Below are positions 6,520-12,682 of a DNA stretch of 12,682 bases, one piece after another. A model generated the notes under the pieces. The model saw only the letters and a list, made by a program, of their open reading frames with translations, was not told the origin of the DNA and did no database searches. The stretch spans positions 1-12,682 of the forward strand of contig CAUEYG010000011.1 in the NCBI GenBank assembly GCA_959021945.1, read 5' to 3'. How positions within the stretch are numbered: the stretch's first letter is position 1; the number at the start of each line of letters is the position of its first letter. The DNA is from an uncultured Eubacteriales bacterium. GTDB taxonomy: Bacteria; Bacillota; Clostridia; Peptostreptococcales; Anaerovoracaceae. The position numbers and the translations under genes are program-made.

Positions 6520-7026
6520 TTAAACATTCCCCTTAAGGGAAGCCTTTTCCTCTATTTGGTTATCTTGATTCTTAGCCTCTTCCCATGGCAAGACGTCGCC
6601 GTCCTCTTTTAAGTATTCCAGCAGCTCAGGAATTCCTTGACCTGTATATGCACTGACGAAAAAGATCTTTTCACATCCCGCCAAGCGGAGCCACTCTGCT
6701 GCTTGTTCAGGGTTTCCCAAAGGATGCTCAACCTTTGTTACAATCCCAACTACTTCCCTGTTGCAAATGGCGCATACATTTGGCGGGTATAGGGAAAAGG
6801 GTTCCAGAGAACTGATGAGCAGCCCTACTACATCCGCTTCATAGGAGTATACTGCCAGGGCGCCGCCAAGTGTTTTTGTTTCCGCATATTCACCGGGAGT
6901 ATCAATGATAATATCATAATTATTAACATATTGTGTCTTGTGATAAGTGATGGTTTCCCCTTTCAGGGCCTGGGTAAGCGTTGTTTTTCCCGCTTCACTG
7001 CGTCCAATAAATATGATCTTACGCAT
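6520..7026 (-). CDS. eutP: EutP/PduV-family small GTPase of the microcompartment locus
   Basis: This 168-residue P-loop GTPase belongs to the EutP/PduV family found in ethanolamine, propanediol and choline microcompartment loci. Members have been linked to compartment positioning or, for EutP, acetate-kinase-like activity; the role here is not shown by sequence. Visible motifs are the Walker A GRSEAGKT (8-15), the G3 motif DTPGEY (42-47), the G4 position TKVE (97-100) and the G5-like SAY (125-127). The G4 motif ends in Glu rather than the usual Asp, which may loosen guanine specificity. The ATG at 7026 starts the protein directly on the first strand; a longer frame to 7074 overlaps eutS and is unlikely. 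The gene follows eutS by 7 bases and is the last of its operon. Confidence 0.92.
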   Translation of the reverse strand: MRKIIFIGRSEAGKTTLTQALKGETITYHKTQYVNNYDIIIDTPGEYAETKTLGGALAVYSYEADVVGLLISSLEPFSLYPPNVCAICNREVVGIVTKVEHPLGNPEQAAEWLRLAGCEKIFFVSAYTGQGIPELLEYLKEDGDVLPWEEAKNQDNQIEEKASLKGNV

Positions 7027-7033
7027 GGTTTTC

Positions 7034-7417
7034 TTACCTTCTTGTAATATCACAAACTGCGTATCCCAGATCATCTCTAAAGTAAGATACGATCTCTTCT
7101 ACAGCAGTATCAACTTCGGAAATCCTTCCCGTTATGATCAAGGTTCCGCTAAAGCGATCCACAAAACCCAGATATACATCTCCTGCCTTTATGGCAATAT
7201 CACTGGCAATAACGGCTGATTCCGGCGGACTTACATTGATGATGCCAATGGCAGAGCTGGCATAATCAATTTCCGGATTCAGTCCCAGCTTTCTGTAAAC
7301 AATAGGCCTCGGCCCTCCTATAACATGAGCCAGCGTAATTTGTTTCCCAGGAACCAGCTCTTGAATAATCCTCAGTCTTCCTTCTGTATCCTGAGGCAGT
7401 AAATCTTTAATATCCAT
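7034..7417 (-). CDS. eutS: EutS/PduU-type circularly permuted microcompartment shell protein
   Basis: This 127-residue BMC-domain protein aligns by eye along its length with EutS: RIIQELVPGKQITLAHVIGG near the N-terminus (about 17-36), AIGIINVSPPESAVIASDIA in the middle, and GFVDRFSGTLIITG before the last helix. EutS and PduU are permuted BMC-H proteins forming hexamers whose pore is capped by a small beta barrel made from N-terminal segments. It has about 10-15 more residues than E. coli EutS, mostly at the N-terminus. It starts 16 bases after the MerR gene with a GAAGG site, and eutP follows after 7 bases. It is one of only two shell genes in the window and is not in the cutC operon, so its output may be tuned separately. 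Confidence 0.94.
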   Translation of the reverse strand: MDIKDLLPQDTEGRLRIIQELVPGKQITLAHVIGGPRPIVYRKLGLNPEIDYASSAIGIINVSPPESAVIASDIAIKAGDVYLGFVDRFSGTLIITGRISEVDTAVEEIVSYFRDDLGYAVCDITRR

Positions 7418-7433
7418 ATTGTCACCTTCCCCT

Positions 7434-8261
7434 TTATCTTGTCACTTTAATCAGTACTTCTGTTACAAATTCCTCACTATTGCGAATGGTCCAATAGTCG
7501 GTTACATATCGTTCTGTAGAATCTTCGCTGCATTTATATCCATGAGACTCTGCCCAATCAAAAATCTTTTCATAAGTTTGGTTGATGGTTTCGTGGGGGC
7601 CGATGTGGTAGCAGGACGCCACCATATGTCCCCCCAGGGTCATAGTCGGGTTATCGCCGCAATCAGTGATAATCTCCTGCAGGATACGGACTCTTGTTCT
7701 CTCTCCGTTCATCTTTTGGCGATAGTTTGGAAAATATAAAATGACAGGCCCTGTAATGGCTTTTCCAATTCGCTCTAAATAGTTTGTCCATTCAATATTA
7801 ATGACTGATTCCATATAGTTATAGCAAAAATCCTGCTCCAGAAAGCAGGTCGTCAGAGCATCCATATATTTTACAGATACCTCTGTTACGCCGTTTTCAA
7901 TCACGCTTTCCGCCTCAAGCACTAAATCATACCAATCTTTTACCGATGTATAGGATATATGAATCTCTTCTTCCAGCTTTTTCAATTCATCAATTTTCAT
8001 CCGGAATCCTTTTTCATGGGCTCCGTAAGTGCTTCCCTCTAAAAAGGCTTTCATCTCCTCCAGCTTGAATCCCATCTGTTTGAAGTATTTGATAACAGGC
8101 ACAAACAGCAGGGTTTTCCGGCTATAATAGCGGTAATTATTTTCTTCTGAAATTTTATCGGGACATATGATTCCAATCTTGTCGTAAAATCGAAGCGCTT
8201 TTTTTGAAATGTTACAGATCTTGCTGACTTCCCCTATTGAATATAACTCCTGATCCCTCAT
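7434..8261 (-). CDS. MerR-family transcriptional regulator with GyrI-like sensor domain
   Basis: This 275-residue regulator has an N-terminal MerR helix-turn-helix (about 7-24, YSIGEVSKICNISKKALR), then wing residues around the typical RFYDKIGI and YRYYS motifs (24-46). A coiled-coil dimerisation helix follows (about 86-121), then a C-terminal GyrI/BmrR-like ligand-binding domain (about 125-275) with YHIGPHETI and a closing EVLIKV strand. BmrR-type proteins sense lipophilic or quaternary-amine cations and activate promoters with overlong spacers; choline or trimethylamine is a reasonable but unproven ligand here. A GGAAGGAG site lies 6 bases before the ATG. It is embedded in the operon between the DUF4125 gene (19-base gap) and eutS (16-base gap). 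Its best target in view is the 20-bp-spacer promoter at 6264-6295. Confidence 0.93.
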   Translation of the reverse strand: MRDQELYSIGEVSKICNISKKALRFYDKIGIICPDKISEENNYRYYSRKTLLFVPVIKYFKQMGFKLEEMKAFLEGSTYGAHEKGFRMKIDELKKLEEEIHISYTSVKDWYDLVLEAESVIENGVTEVSVKYMDALTTCFLEQDFCYNYMESVINIEWTNYLERIGKAITGPVILYFPNYRQKMNGERTRVRILQEIITDCGDNPTMTLGGHMVASCYHIGPHETINQTYEKIFDWAESHGYKCSEDSTERYVTDYWTIRNSEEFVTEVLIKVTR

Positions 8262-8280
8262 GGAATACTCCTTCCGTCTA

Positions 8281-8928
8281 TTATGAATGTTTATCTGTCA
8301 ATTTTGCTTCTGCTTCGTCCAAATTTTTGTACCCATAAAATTGCGCTGTCATCCGATGGATGGCGAAAGAAAGATTCTCTGAAGCTTGTGCTGACCGCTG
8401 TACATCTTGTAGGTACAGCAACAGGGTTCTTACAGAGTAGGTTTTTAATTCTCCAATTGTGTAAATATGAAAAGAAACATCTTGACCGTTTGTACCGGTC
8501 AGAGGTCTGCCTCTTTTGCTGAAAGCAGGATATGCCCTCTCAAATTCCTGTTCATAGCGTATCAATAGATTGGCAATTCGATCTACTAGCTCCGCTTTTT
8601 CCGGCGAAATAGGCGGCAGATAGTTTTTAAGATTTTGGTCAAAATAGTCCGGCTCTGTAAATTCCATCATATAGGCATATTTTTCCGTCAGCAGGTTTCT
8701 GCCTTCCTGCAGTGCCTGCGATAAATCTTGTTTGTAACTGCTGAGCATGTCGCTGCTAAAAGCATGGTGCAAGCTGTAACGCATTACATAAAAGGTCCAT
8801 TCATCGTCCTGACATCCTGCTCGTCCGCCGGCATTATGGACTTGATCAAACATCTCCCATTCCGTTTCAATAATCTGGTTGATCAATTGGTCTTTTGGCG
8901 TTTCTGTTCTCTTTATTTCCTCTCTCAT
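8281..8928 (-). CDS. DUF4125-family protein of unknown function
   Basis: This 215-residue soluble, mostly helical protein matches what I recall as DUF4125. The signature region is FDQVHNAGGRAGCQDDEWTF (27-46), followed by YVMR. A second conserved-looking piece is KRGRPL (138-143), and the C-terminal half is a helical bundle with no membrane segment. The clustered His, Cys and acidic residues at 31-43 could form a metal or catalytic site, but this is only suggestive. AGGAGG lies 5 bases before the ATG and overlaps the stop of the preceding DUF4037 gene (9-base gap), indicating coupled translation. The tight arrangement with the DUF4037 and TPR genes suggests the three products act together. 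Confidence 0.85.
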   Translation of the reverse strand: MREEIKRTETPKDQLINQIIETEWEMFDQVHNAGGRAGCQDDEWTFYVMRYSLHHAFSSDMLSSYKQDLSQALQEGRNLLTEKYAYMMEFTEPDYFDQNLKNYLPPISPEKAELVDRIANLLIRYEQEFERAYPAFSKRGRPLTGTNGQDVSFHIYTIGELKTYSVRTLLLYLQDVQRSAQASENLSFAIHRMTAQFYGYKNLDEAEAKLTDKHS

Positions 8929-8937
8929 GCTGCCCTC

Positions 8938-9876
8938 CTAATCACAATCCGCCATAATATGAAGGTTCCCCAAACGGGAATCTTTAATGCTTCTCATCAA
9001 TTCTTCTCCATGACTCTGCAAAAAGCTGTCAGTGGTCAGAGTCAATCCTCTTTGGTTCAGCTCTCTTCCTGTCTCCAAGCAAATCTCTTCAATCAGCTGT
9101 TCTTTTCTGCTCCGGGTTTCCATGGTATCGCCCAGTCCCGTTAATTCTTTCAGTTTGTTTACAGCACTTCTCAGCACCGACAGCTCTTCAGCACCTCGAA
9201 AAGCCCACTTATAAAAAGGCATATAGGCTTCGTTGAGAAGGTAAATAGCGGAAAGGGCTGCCTTTACAAATTCTCCGCAGGCAAAGTAGGCTGCATAGCA
9301 GTCACCTCTTTTCATACACCGCAAATAATTATATTGTCCTGCCTGAGCCATAATGACTGTCCGAGCAGCCAACTTCTTTTTTAATACATCTTCGGGATAA
9401 AACCCTTTGAGAACGCTGCGGATCTCTGTAAAAGTTCCTAGATAATCACAAAATACCTGCCCATTTGCAGCAGTTGCTAAAAAGCGCTCAGGGATTCGAA
9501 ACCACTCCATATTATCTTTCGGAGCATGAGGCAGCCCGATATATTTCTGATAAAACCGTTCAATAGACAGGACTCCAATACGTCCGCCTCCCTGTGGAGT
9601 CTGCACTCTGGTAAACCCTTGGTAGGACTTTGGCATTCTGTCATAGGCCTGCTGCATCTGTATTCCCGCTTCTTTGTAAAGGTGCTCCGGCACCCAAATG
9701 CAAAATCCAGGTCCAAAATCATGGTCATGGGAAAATTCATCATCAAATCCCAGACATTCGGACCCTTCTCCTACCAGGCCGGCTGCAATTTGGTCTTTAT
9801 ACTGGGACAGCTGCCTTTGAATCAGGTCTTTCCCGTATTCTTCAAAATAGGATTTGGATAATTCCATTCCTTTCAT
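8938..9876 (-). CDS. DUF4037-family nucleotidyltransferase-like protein
   Basis: This 312-residue protein has the layout of a minimal nucleotidyltransferase followed by a helical domain. The N-terminal half carries a Gly-Ser (38-39) and, further on, SHDHDFGPG (49-57), whose Asp51-x-Asp53 matches the metal-binding pair of the polymerase-beta-like superfamily; Asp144 is a possible third acidic residue. The C-terminal half is helical, with a segment IYLLNEAYMPFYKW (211-224) similar in style to the helical domain of antibiotic nucleotidyltransferases. I recall such proteins as DUF4037. It could transfer a nucleotide to a small molecule or protein; the target is unknown. Start at 9876 has GAGGAG 11 bases upstream; the ATG at 9867 is the alternative. 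It lies between the TPR and DUF4125 genes. Confidence 0.87.
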   Translation of the reverse strand: MKGMELSKSYFEEYGKDLIQRQLSQYKDQIAAGLVGEGSECLGFDDEFSHDHDFGPGFCIWVPEHLYKEAGIQMQQAYDRMPKSYQGFTRVQTPQGGGRIGVLSIERFYQKYIGLPHAPKDNMEWFRIPERFLATAANGQVFCDYLGTFTEIRSVLKGFYPEDVLKKKLAARTVIMAQAGQYNYLRCMKRGDCYAAYFACGEFVKAALSAIYLLNEAYMPFYKWAFRGAEELSVLRSAVNKLKELTGLGDTMETRSRKEQLIEEICLETGRELNQRGLTLTTDSFLQSHGEELMRSIKDSRLGNLHIMADCD

Positions 9877-9909
9877 ATTGTCCAGAGCTCCTCTCTTTTT
9901 ATATCCATT

Positions 9910-10719
9910 CTATTGTAAATGCTCCCGCACTTTTTCCAAATTTGCTGCGACCAGCTCATAATACGGAGTTTTTCCAAAGTCACGCTGAATCAGCTCCAGC
10001 GCCTTTTCATAATAGCCTGCTGCGTCTTTATAATTTCCAGTCAAGAAAAAGACTTCCCCCAATCCGGCGCAAGCGGCAGAGTAATGTACATCTTTGCCTC
10101 CTGTAGCCTCTTCAAATATTTTTATGGCGCAGAGAAAACTTTCTTTGGCCATTTCCATTTTATTTTGACGCACTTGAAGCTCTCCTAAGTTTACATAGGT
10201 TGTTGCCAGTTCGCCTTGATATTGGGGCAATCCCTTGATAATGTGAAAGGCAATATCCAAAGCTTCCTCCGCCTTGTCAAATTGGCCGTTTTCCCGATAA
10301 ATGGCGCTGATATTGTTGCAGAGCGCGGCCATCCGGTAATCGCCGCCCAGCCCGCAGTCCAGCAAAAGCGCCTTTGCCTTGAGGAACAGCTGCAGCGCCT
10401 GCTGCGGTTCCTTGGCCACAATATGTACATCTCCTGTATTAATCAGTGCCGTAGCATAGTGCTCTGTAGAAGACAGTCCCATCTGTTCCAGCCTGGATAA
10501 AACGATTTCGTAAAGTTTTTTTGCCCGGTCCACCTGACCGGTGACTCTACAAAGTCCTCCCAGTTCATTGCATACTGCCACGATTCCAGATGAGTCATTT
10601 TGGTCTTCTGCTGATTTAAGCCAGCTTTCCAGGTACCGCATGGTTTCTTTGCTGTCTTTTTTCTGAAACATGAGGTCCAGTCCGTGATAAAATTCCTGTA
10701 AATTAATTCGGTTGTCCAT
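9910..10719 (-). CDS. Tetratricopeptide-repeat protein, first gene of the regulator/eutS operon
   Basis: This 269-residue protein is built of five TPR units starting near residues 46, 88, 130, 172 and 214. That is an exact 42-residue spacing, as in kinesin-light-chain-type TPRs. Each has the helix-pair pattern with small residues at the packing positions (for example LGGLCRVTGQVDRAKKLY and LGEVFFLTGNYKDAAGYY). The first 45 residues are an additional helical cap. There is no signal peptide, membrane segment or DNA-binding domain, so it is probably a cytosolic protein-protein scaffold or ligand-binding sensor. AAGGAG sits 6 bases before the ATG. As leader of the unit with the nucleotidyltransferase-like and DUF4125 genes, it is the most likely partner of both. 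Confidence 0.88.
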   Translation of the reverse strand: MDNRINLQEFYHGLDLMFQKKDSKETMRYLESWLKSAEDQNDSSGIVAVCNELGGLCRVTGQVDRAKKLYEIVLSRLEQMGLSSTEHYATALINTGDVHIVAKEPQQALQLFLKAKALLLDCGLGGDYRMAALCNNISAIYRENGQFDKAEEALDIAFHIIKGLPQYQGELATTYVNLGELQVRQNKMEMAKESFLCAIKIFEEATGGKDVHYSAACAGLGEVFFLTGNYKDAAGYYEKALELIQRDFGKTPYYELVAANLEKVREHLQ

Positions 10720-10750
10720 CGCTGTCTCCTTCCCCTTTAAAATCAGATTA

Positions 10751-10780
10751 AGTATATCCCTTTTGACTCTATGAAGTCAA
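10751..10780 (-). promoter_or_regulatory. Promoter of the TPR-DUF4037-DUF4125-MerR-eutS-eutP operon with overlapping dyad
   Basis: TTGACT (10775-10780) and TATACT (10751-10756) are separated by 18 bases, with the TPR start codon about 30 bases downstream. The -35 box is also one arm of an inverted repeat, TTGACT-N6-AGTCAA (10763-10780), which occupies the -35 box and the upstream two-thirds of the spacer. A protein bound there would block RNA polymerase or distort the spacer, so this is a candidate operator. Which regulator binds is not shown. Confidence 0.6.
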
Positions 10781-10809
10781 GTATTCCTTTGTGTTTCAGC
10801 TGCCTTTTG

Positions 10810-10856
10810 GGTATTCAAAAAAGAACGGTTTACTCTGCAGCATGGAACCGTTCTTT
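10810..10856 (-). terminator. Intrinsic terminator after the corrinoid protein gene
   Basis: An 11-bp perfect stem, AAAGAACGGTT/AACCGTTCTTT (10820-10830 with 10846-10856), encloses a 15-base loop. Transcribed on the minus strand, the 3' arm continues into a run of six T residues. It separates the kinase/corrinoid transcript from the promoter of the TPR-led operon. Confidence 0.85.
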
Positions 10857-10860
10857 CTTG

Positions 10861-10906
10861 TTGGCTTTCAAGTTAACATTTTATCCATTTGTTAATGTTT
10901 GGCTTT
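10861..10906. repeat. Small direct repeats flanking an AT-rich dyad
   Basis: TTGGCTTT occurs at 10861-10868 and again at 10899-10906. Between them lie overlapping inverted repeats TTAACA/TGTTAA (10873-10878 with 10890-10895) and AACATT/AATGTT (10875-10880 with 10894-10899). It lies in the 3' untranslated region of the corrinoid gene, just before the terminator. Short AT-rich repeats of this size can arise by chance; no function is assigned. Confidence 0.3.
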
Positions 10907-10926
10907 TAGATTAATTATGAAAGGAG

Positions 10927-11562
10927 TTAAGCCATTAAATGTTTTGCCAATTCTACAATGCCGGCTGCATCGGCGGAATAAAAAGCATCAATTTTTTCTG
11001 CATACGCATCGTTTAAAGGAGCTCCTCCAACCATAAGCTTCACCTGTTCTGACAGCCCTGTTTCATTAAGCAAATCCGAGGTCCGCTGCATAGCTTCCAT
11101 AGTTGTTGTTAACATGGCGGACATCCCCACCAAGTCCGGTTTATGTTCCTTAACAGCATCCGCCACTGTTTGAGGCGTAATATCAATCCCAATGTCAATC
11201 ACCTCAAACCCTGCACTTTCCAGCATTACGGAACAAAGGTTTTTTCCGATATCATGAAGGTCTCCCTCTACAGTAAGCATTAAGACTTTTCCGGAGCTGT
11301 TGGTGTCCGCATCCTTTAATAAAGGTTTTAAAAGATCCATCCCTGCTCCCATAGCTTGTGCAGACATTAAAACTTCCGGTACAAACAGCTCTCCATCCTT
11401 AAATAGTGCACTGACAACATCCATACCTGCAACTAATCCGCTATTGATCAATTCGGATGCTGATTTCCCCTCTTCCAATCCTTTGTTAATCAAGCTTTCC
11501 ATAGAATCCGCTTCACCTTCAACTACGCACTGAGCAATATCTTTCATTACATCCATTTTCAT
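10927..11562 (-). CDS. Corrinoid (B12-binding) methyl-carrier protein, MttC/MtbC/MtgC family
   Basis: This 211-residue protein has the two-domain fold of methyltransferase corrinoid proteins. An N-terminal helical cap (about 5-85) includes LFVPEVLMSAQAM (59-71). A Rossmann-like B12-binding domain follows (about 90-211) with GDLHDIGKN (100-108), whose His103 would be the lower cobalt ligand, plus MSAMLTTTM (147-155) and VGGAPL (178-183). Such proteins accept a methyl group from a substrate-specific methyltransferase acting on methylamines, glycine betaine, carnitine or similar, and pass it to a pterin or thiol. The substrate cannot be read from this subunit. Its ATG overlaps the stop of the preceding kinase gene (TAATG); an ATG two codons in is an alternative. 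The matching methyltransferase must lie elsewhere. Confidence 0.93.
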   Translation of the reverse strand: MKMDVMKDIAQCVVEGEADSMESLINKGLEEGKSASELINSGLVAGMDVVSALFKDGELFVPEVLMSAQAMGAGMDLLKPLLKDADTNSSGKVLMLTVEGDLHDIGKNLCSVMLESAGFEVIDIGIDITPQTVADAVKEHKPDLVGMSAMLTTTMEAMQRTSDLLNETGLSEQVKLMVGGAPLNDAYAEKIDAFYSADAAGIVELAKHLMA

Positions 11563-12665
11563 TACCTGCCTTTCTTTAACACAATAGATTCAATTTCATT
11601 GGCTAATTTTTCTGCGTTGCGGCGTACTCGCAAGCCATGTTTCAGATAGTAGTCATATTCAAACACATTAATCGTATCAAATACCTGATAGTGATCCTGC
11701 GCTGTCCAATTTACAATGTTGTATATACAACACATCTGGAGAAAATATGGCAGCAGCTTAGCCTCTGTTTCGTTTAAAGGAGCCAAGCTATCGCACTTTC
11801 TCAAGGTTTTCTGATAGCCCTCCATAGTGGCGCTCAATTTATCCAGATAGATCTCCCCATCATTGGCAGCCTGCCATGATGTTACAAGATATAATAATAA
11901 CCCTGCCACTTCAAACAACCTTGTATCTGTCTTAATCCAGTCAAAGTCAAAGAGACCGACCACGTTACCGTCTTCATCATATTTCATGTTTCCCTGATGC
12001 AGATCCCCATTTACCGTTACTTTAGGTAGGGATTCTATTGTCTTCGGATCAATGTGTGTGAGTATGTTATCCATAGCAGCCATGACTTCATCTAAATTTC
12101 CACAGAAGGTCTGGTGATAAATACTTTTAAAAGGCAGCTTAGAGAAATCTGTAAACCTTGTCTTAAATTCCTCCATCATATAATAGACTCCTGGCTCTTC
12201 TACAGAGAATCTACTTGTGTCATATTTCGAGGACAAATTATGAAATTCGGCAACTGCTACGCCGATTTTATAGCAGACATCTGCCGGAGTAGTATCTTCA
12301 AACCAACGGTAACGATCTTTACCGGTAAGGAACTCATATACAGCGTAAAAATAATCCTTATCCAGTTCATGATTTTGCACAAAAGTACTCCCTGCTTTAT
12401 TTTTTATGACAGCTGGAATCATATCCAGTCCACTATCTTTTAAAAAGGTCAAAAAATCATGCTCAAAGTTAATTCTGTTTTCATCTGCAAAACGATTGTA
12501 TTTACGCAGGAAGTACTGGGTTTTAATCCCATCTTTTTCTGCCACAAAGCCATAGCTGATGTTAATCTGTCCACCAAACATCTTAAAAACTTCTATCACT
12601 TTGCCTAAATCATAATGGGTTTCTATGATATCTGATATTGTTTTTATGGTTAATTCGGCAACCAT
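11562..12665 (-). CDS. APH/choline-kinase-fold phosphotransferase, start possibly beyond window edge
   Basis: This protein of at least 367 residues belongs to the aminoglycoside-phosphotransferase/choline-kinase/homoserine-kinase-like superfamily. It shows a candidate ATP-binding Lys in FLRKYN (52-57), a hinge-like AVYEFLTG (108-115), the catalytic loop NGDLHQGN (219-226, Asp221 as base, Asn226 for metal) and the metal motif FDFDW (239-243). It should phosphorylate a small hydroxyl- or amine-bearing molecule; choline or a betaine-pathway intermediate is a guess from context. Coupling to the corrinoid protein gene (one-base overlap) suggests a shared pathway. The frame is open upstream of 12665 to the edge of the window, and only a weak GGAAAAG precedes this ATG, so the true start may lie beyond 12682. 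Confidence 0.88.
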   Translation of the reverse strand: MVAELTIKTISDIIETHYDLGKVIEVFKMFGGQINISYGFVAEKDGIKTQYFLRKYNRFADENRINFEHDFLTFLKDSGLDMIPAVIKNKAGSTFVQNHELDKDYFYAVYEFLTGKDRYRWFEDTTPADVCYKIGVAVAEFHNLSSKYDTSRFSVEEPGVYYMMEEFKTRFTDFSKLPFKSIYHQTFCGNLDEVMAAMDNILTHIDPKTIESLPKVTVNGDLHQGNMKYDEDGNVVGLFDFDWIKTDTRLFEVAGLLLYLVTSWQAANDGEIYLDKLSATMEGYQKTLRKCDSLAPLNETEAKLLPYFLQMCCIYNIVNWTAQDHYQVFDTINVFEYDYYLKHGLRVRRNAEKLANEIESIVLKKGR

Positions 12666-12682
12666 TGTCTTTTCCAGCGCAT

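Noticed and set aside
9630..10106. 158-codon plus-strand frame
   Set aside because: Antisense to the DUF4037 and TPR genes; composition looks like a reversed coding frame and no domain is visible.
1..12682. Insertion sequences, prophage, CRISPR arrays or rRNA
   Set aside because: No transposase or integrase frames, no regularly spaced repeats and no rRNA-like sequence were seen; all minus-strand genes fit one continuous metabolic locus.

Overview
The window looks like a piece of an anaerobic Bacillota (Clostridia-type) chromosome. The evidence is AAAGGAG-type ribosome binding sites, moderate-to-low GC, an oxygen-sensitive glycyl radical enzyme, bacterial microcompartment (BMC) genes and a corrinoid methyl-carrier protein. 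Every convincing gene is on the minus strand, so transcription runs from high to low coordinates. The theme is choline (trimethylammonium) catabolism inside a microcompartment.

Layout in transcription order. (A) 12665-10927: an APH/choline-kinase-fold phosphotransferase, translationally coupled (TAATG) to a MttC/MtbC-type corrinoid protein, closed by a strong intrinsic terminator at 10810-10856. (B) 10719-6520: a compact six-gene unit behind a promoter at 10751-10780. Its genes are a TPR protein, a DUF4037 nucleotidyltransferase-like protein, a DUF4125 protein, a MerR-family regulator with a GyrI-like sensor domain, an EutS/PduU-type shell protein and an EutP/PduV-type GTPase. (C) A 491-bp gap (6029-6519) holding a terminator-like inverted repeat, a promoter with an unusually long spacer, and a structured leader with a 28-codon micro-ORF. 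(D) 6028 to the left edge, the cut operon proper: a ten-helix DMT-type permease, a small winged-helix-like protein, a tandem-domain (BMC-T) shell protein, an aldehyde-dehydrogenase-like protein, and choline trimethylamine-lyase (cutC), which is cut off by the window edge before its glycyl radical loop.

Working together (inference): the permease brings in choline or a related amine. CutC inside the shell splits choline to trimethylamine and acetaldehyde, and aldehyde-processing enzymes are co-packaged through terminal helices. EutS and BMC-T contribute shell tiles and pores. The MerR regulator is a good candidate to switch on the cut promoter, because that promoter has the 20-bp spacer typical of MerR targets. 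The corrinoid protein suggests that methyl groups from trimethylamine or a related quaternary amine may be used nearby.

The most unusual points are an aldehyde-dehydrogenase homologue with Ser at the expected catalytic Cys position, the uncharacterised TPR/DUF4037/DUF4125 trio wired into a microcompartment regulatory operon, and the structured, micro-ORF-bearing leader of the cut operon. CutD, the main BMC-H and BMC-P shell genes, an alcohol dehydrogenase and a phosphotransacylase are not visible and would be expected beyond the left edge.
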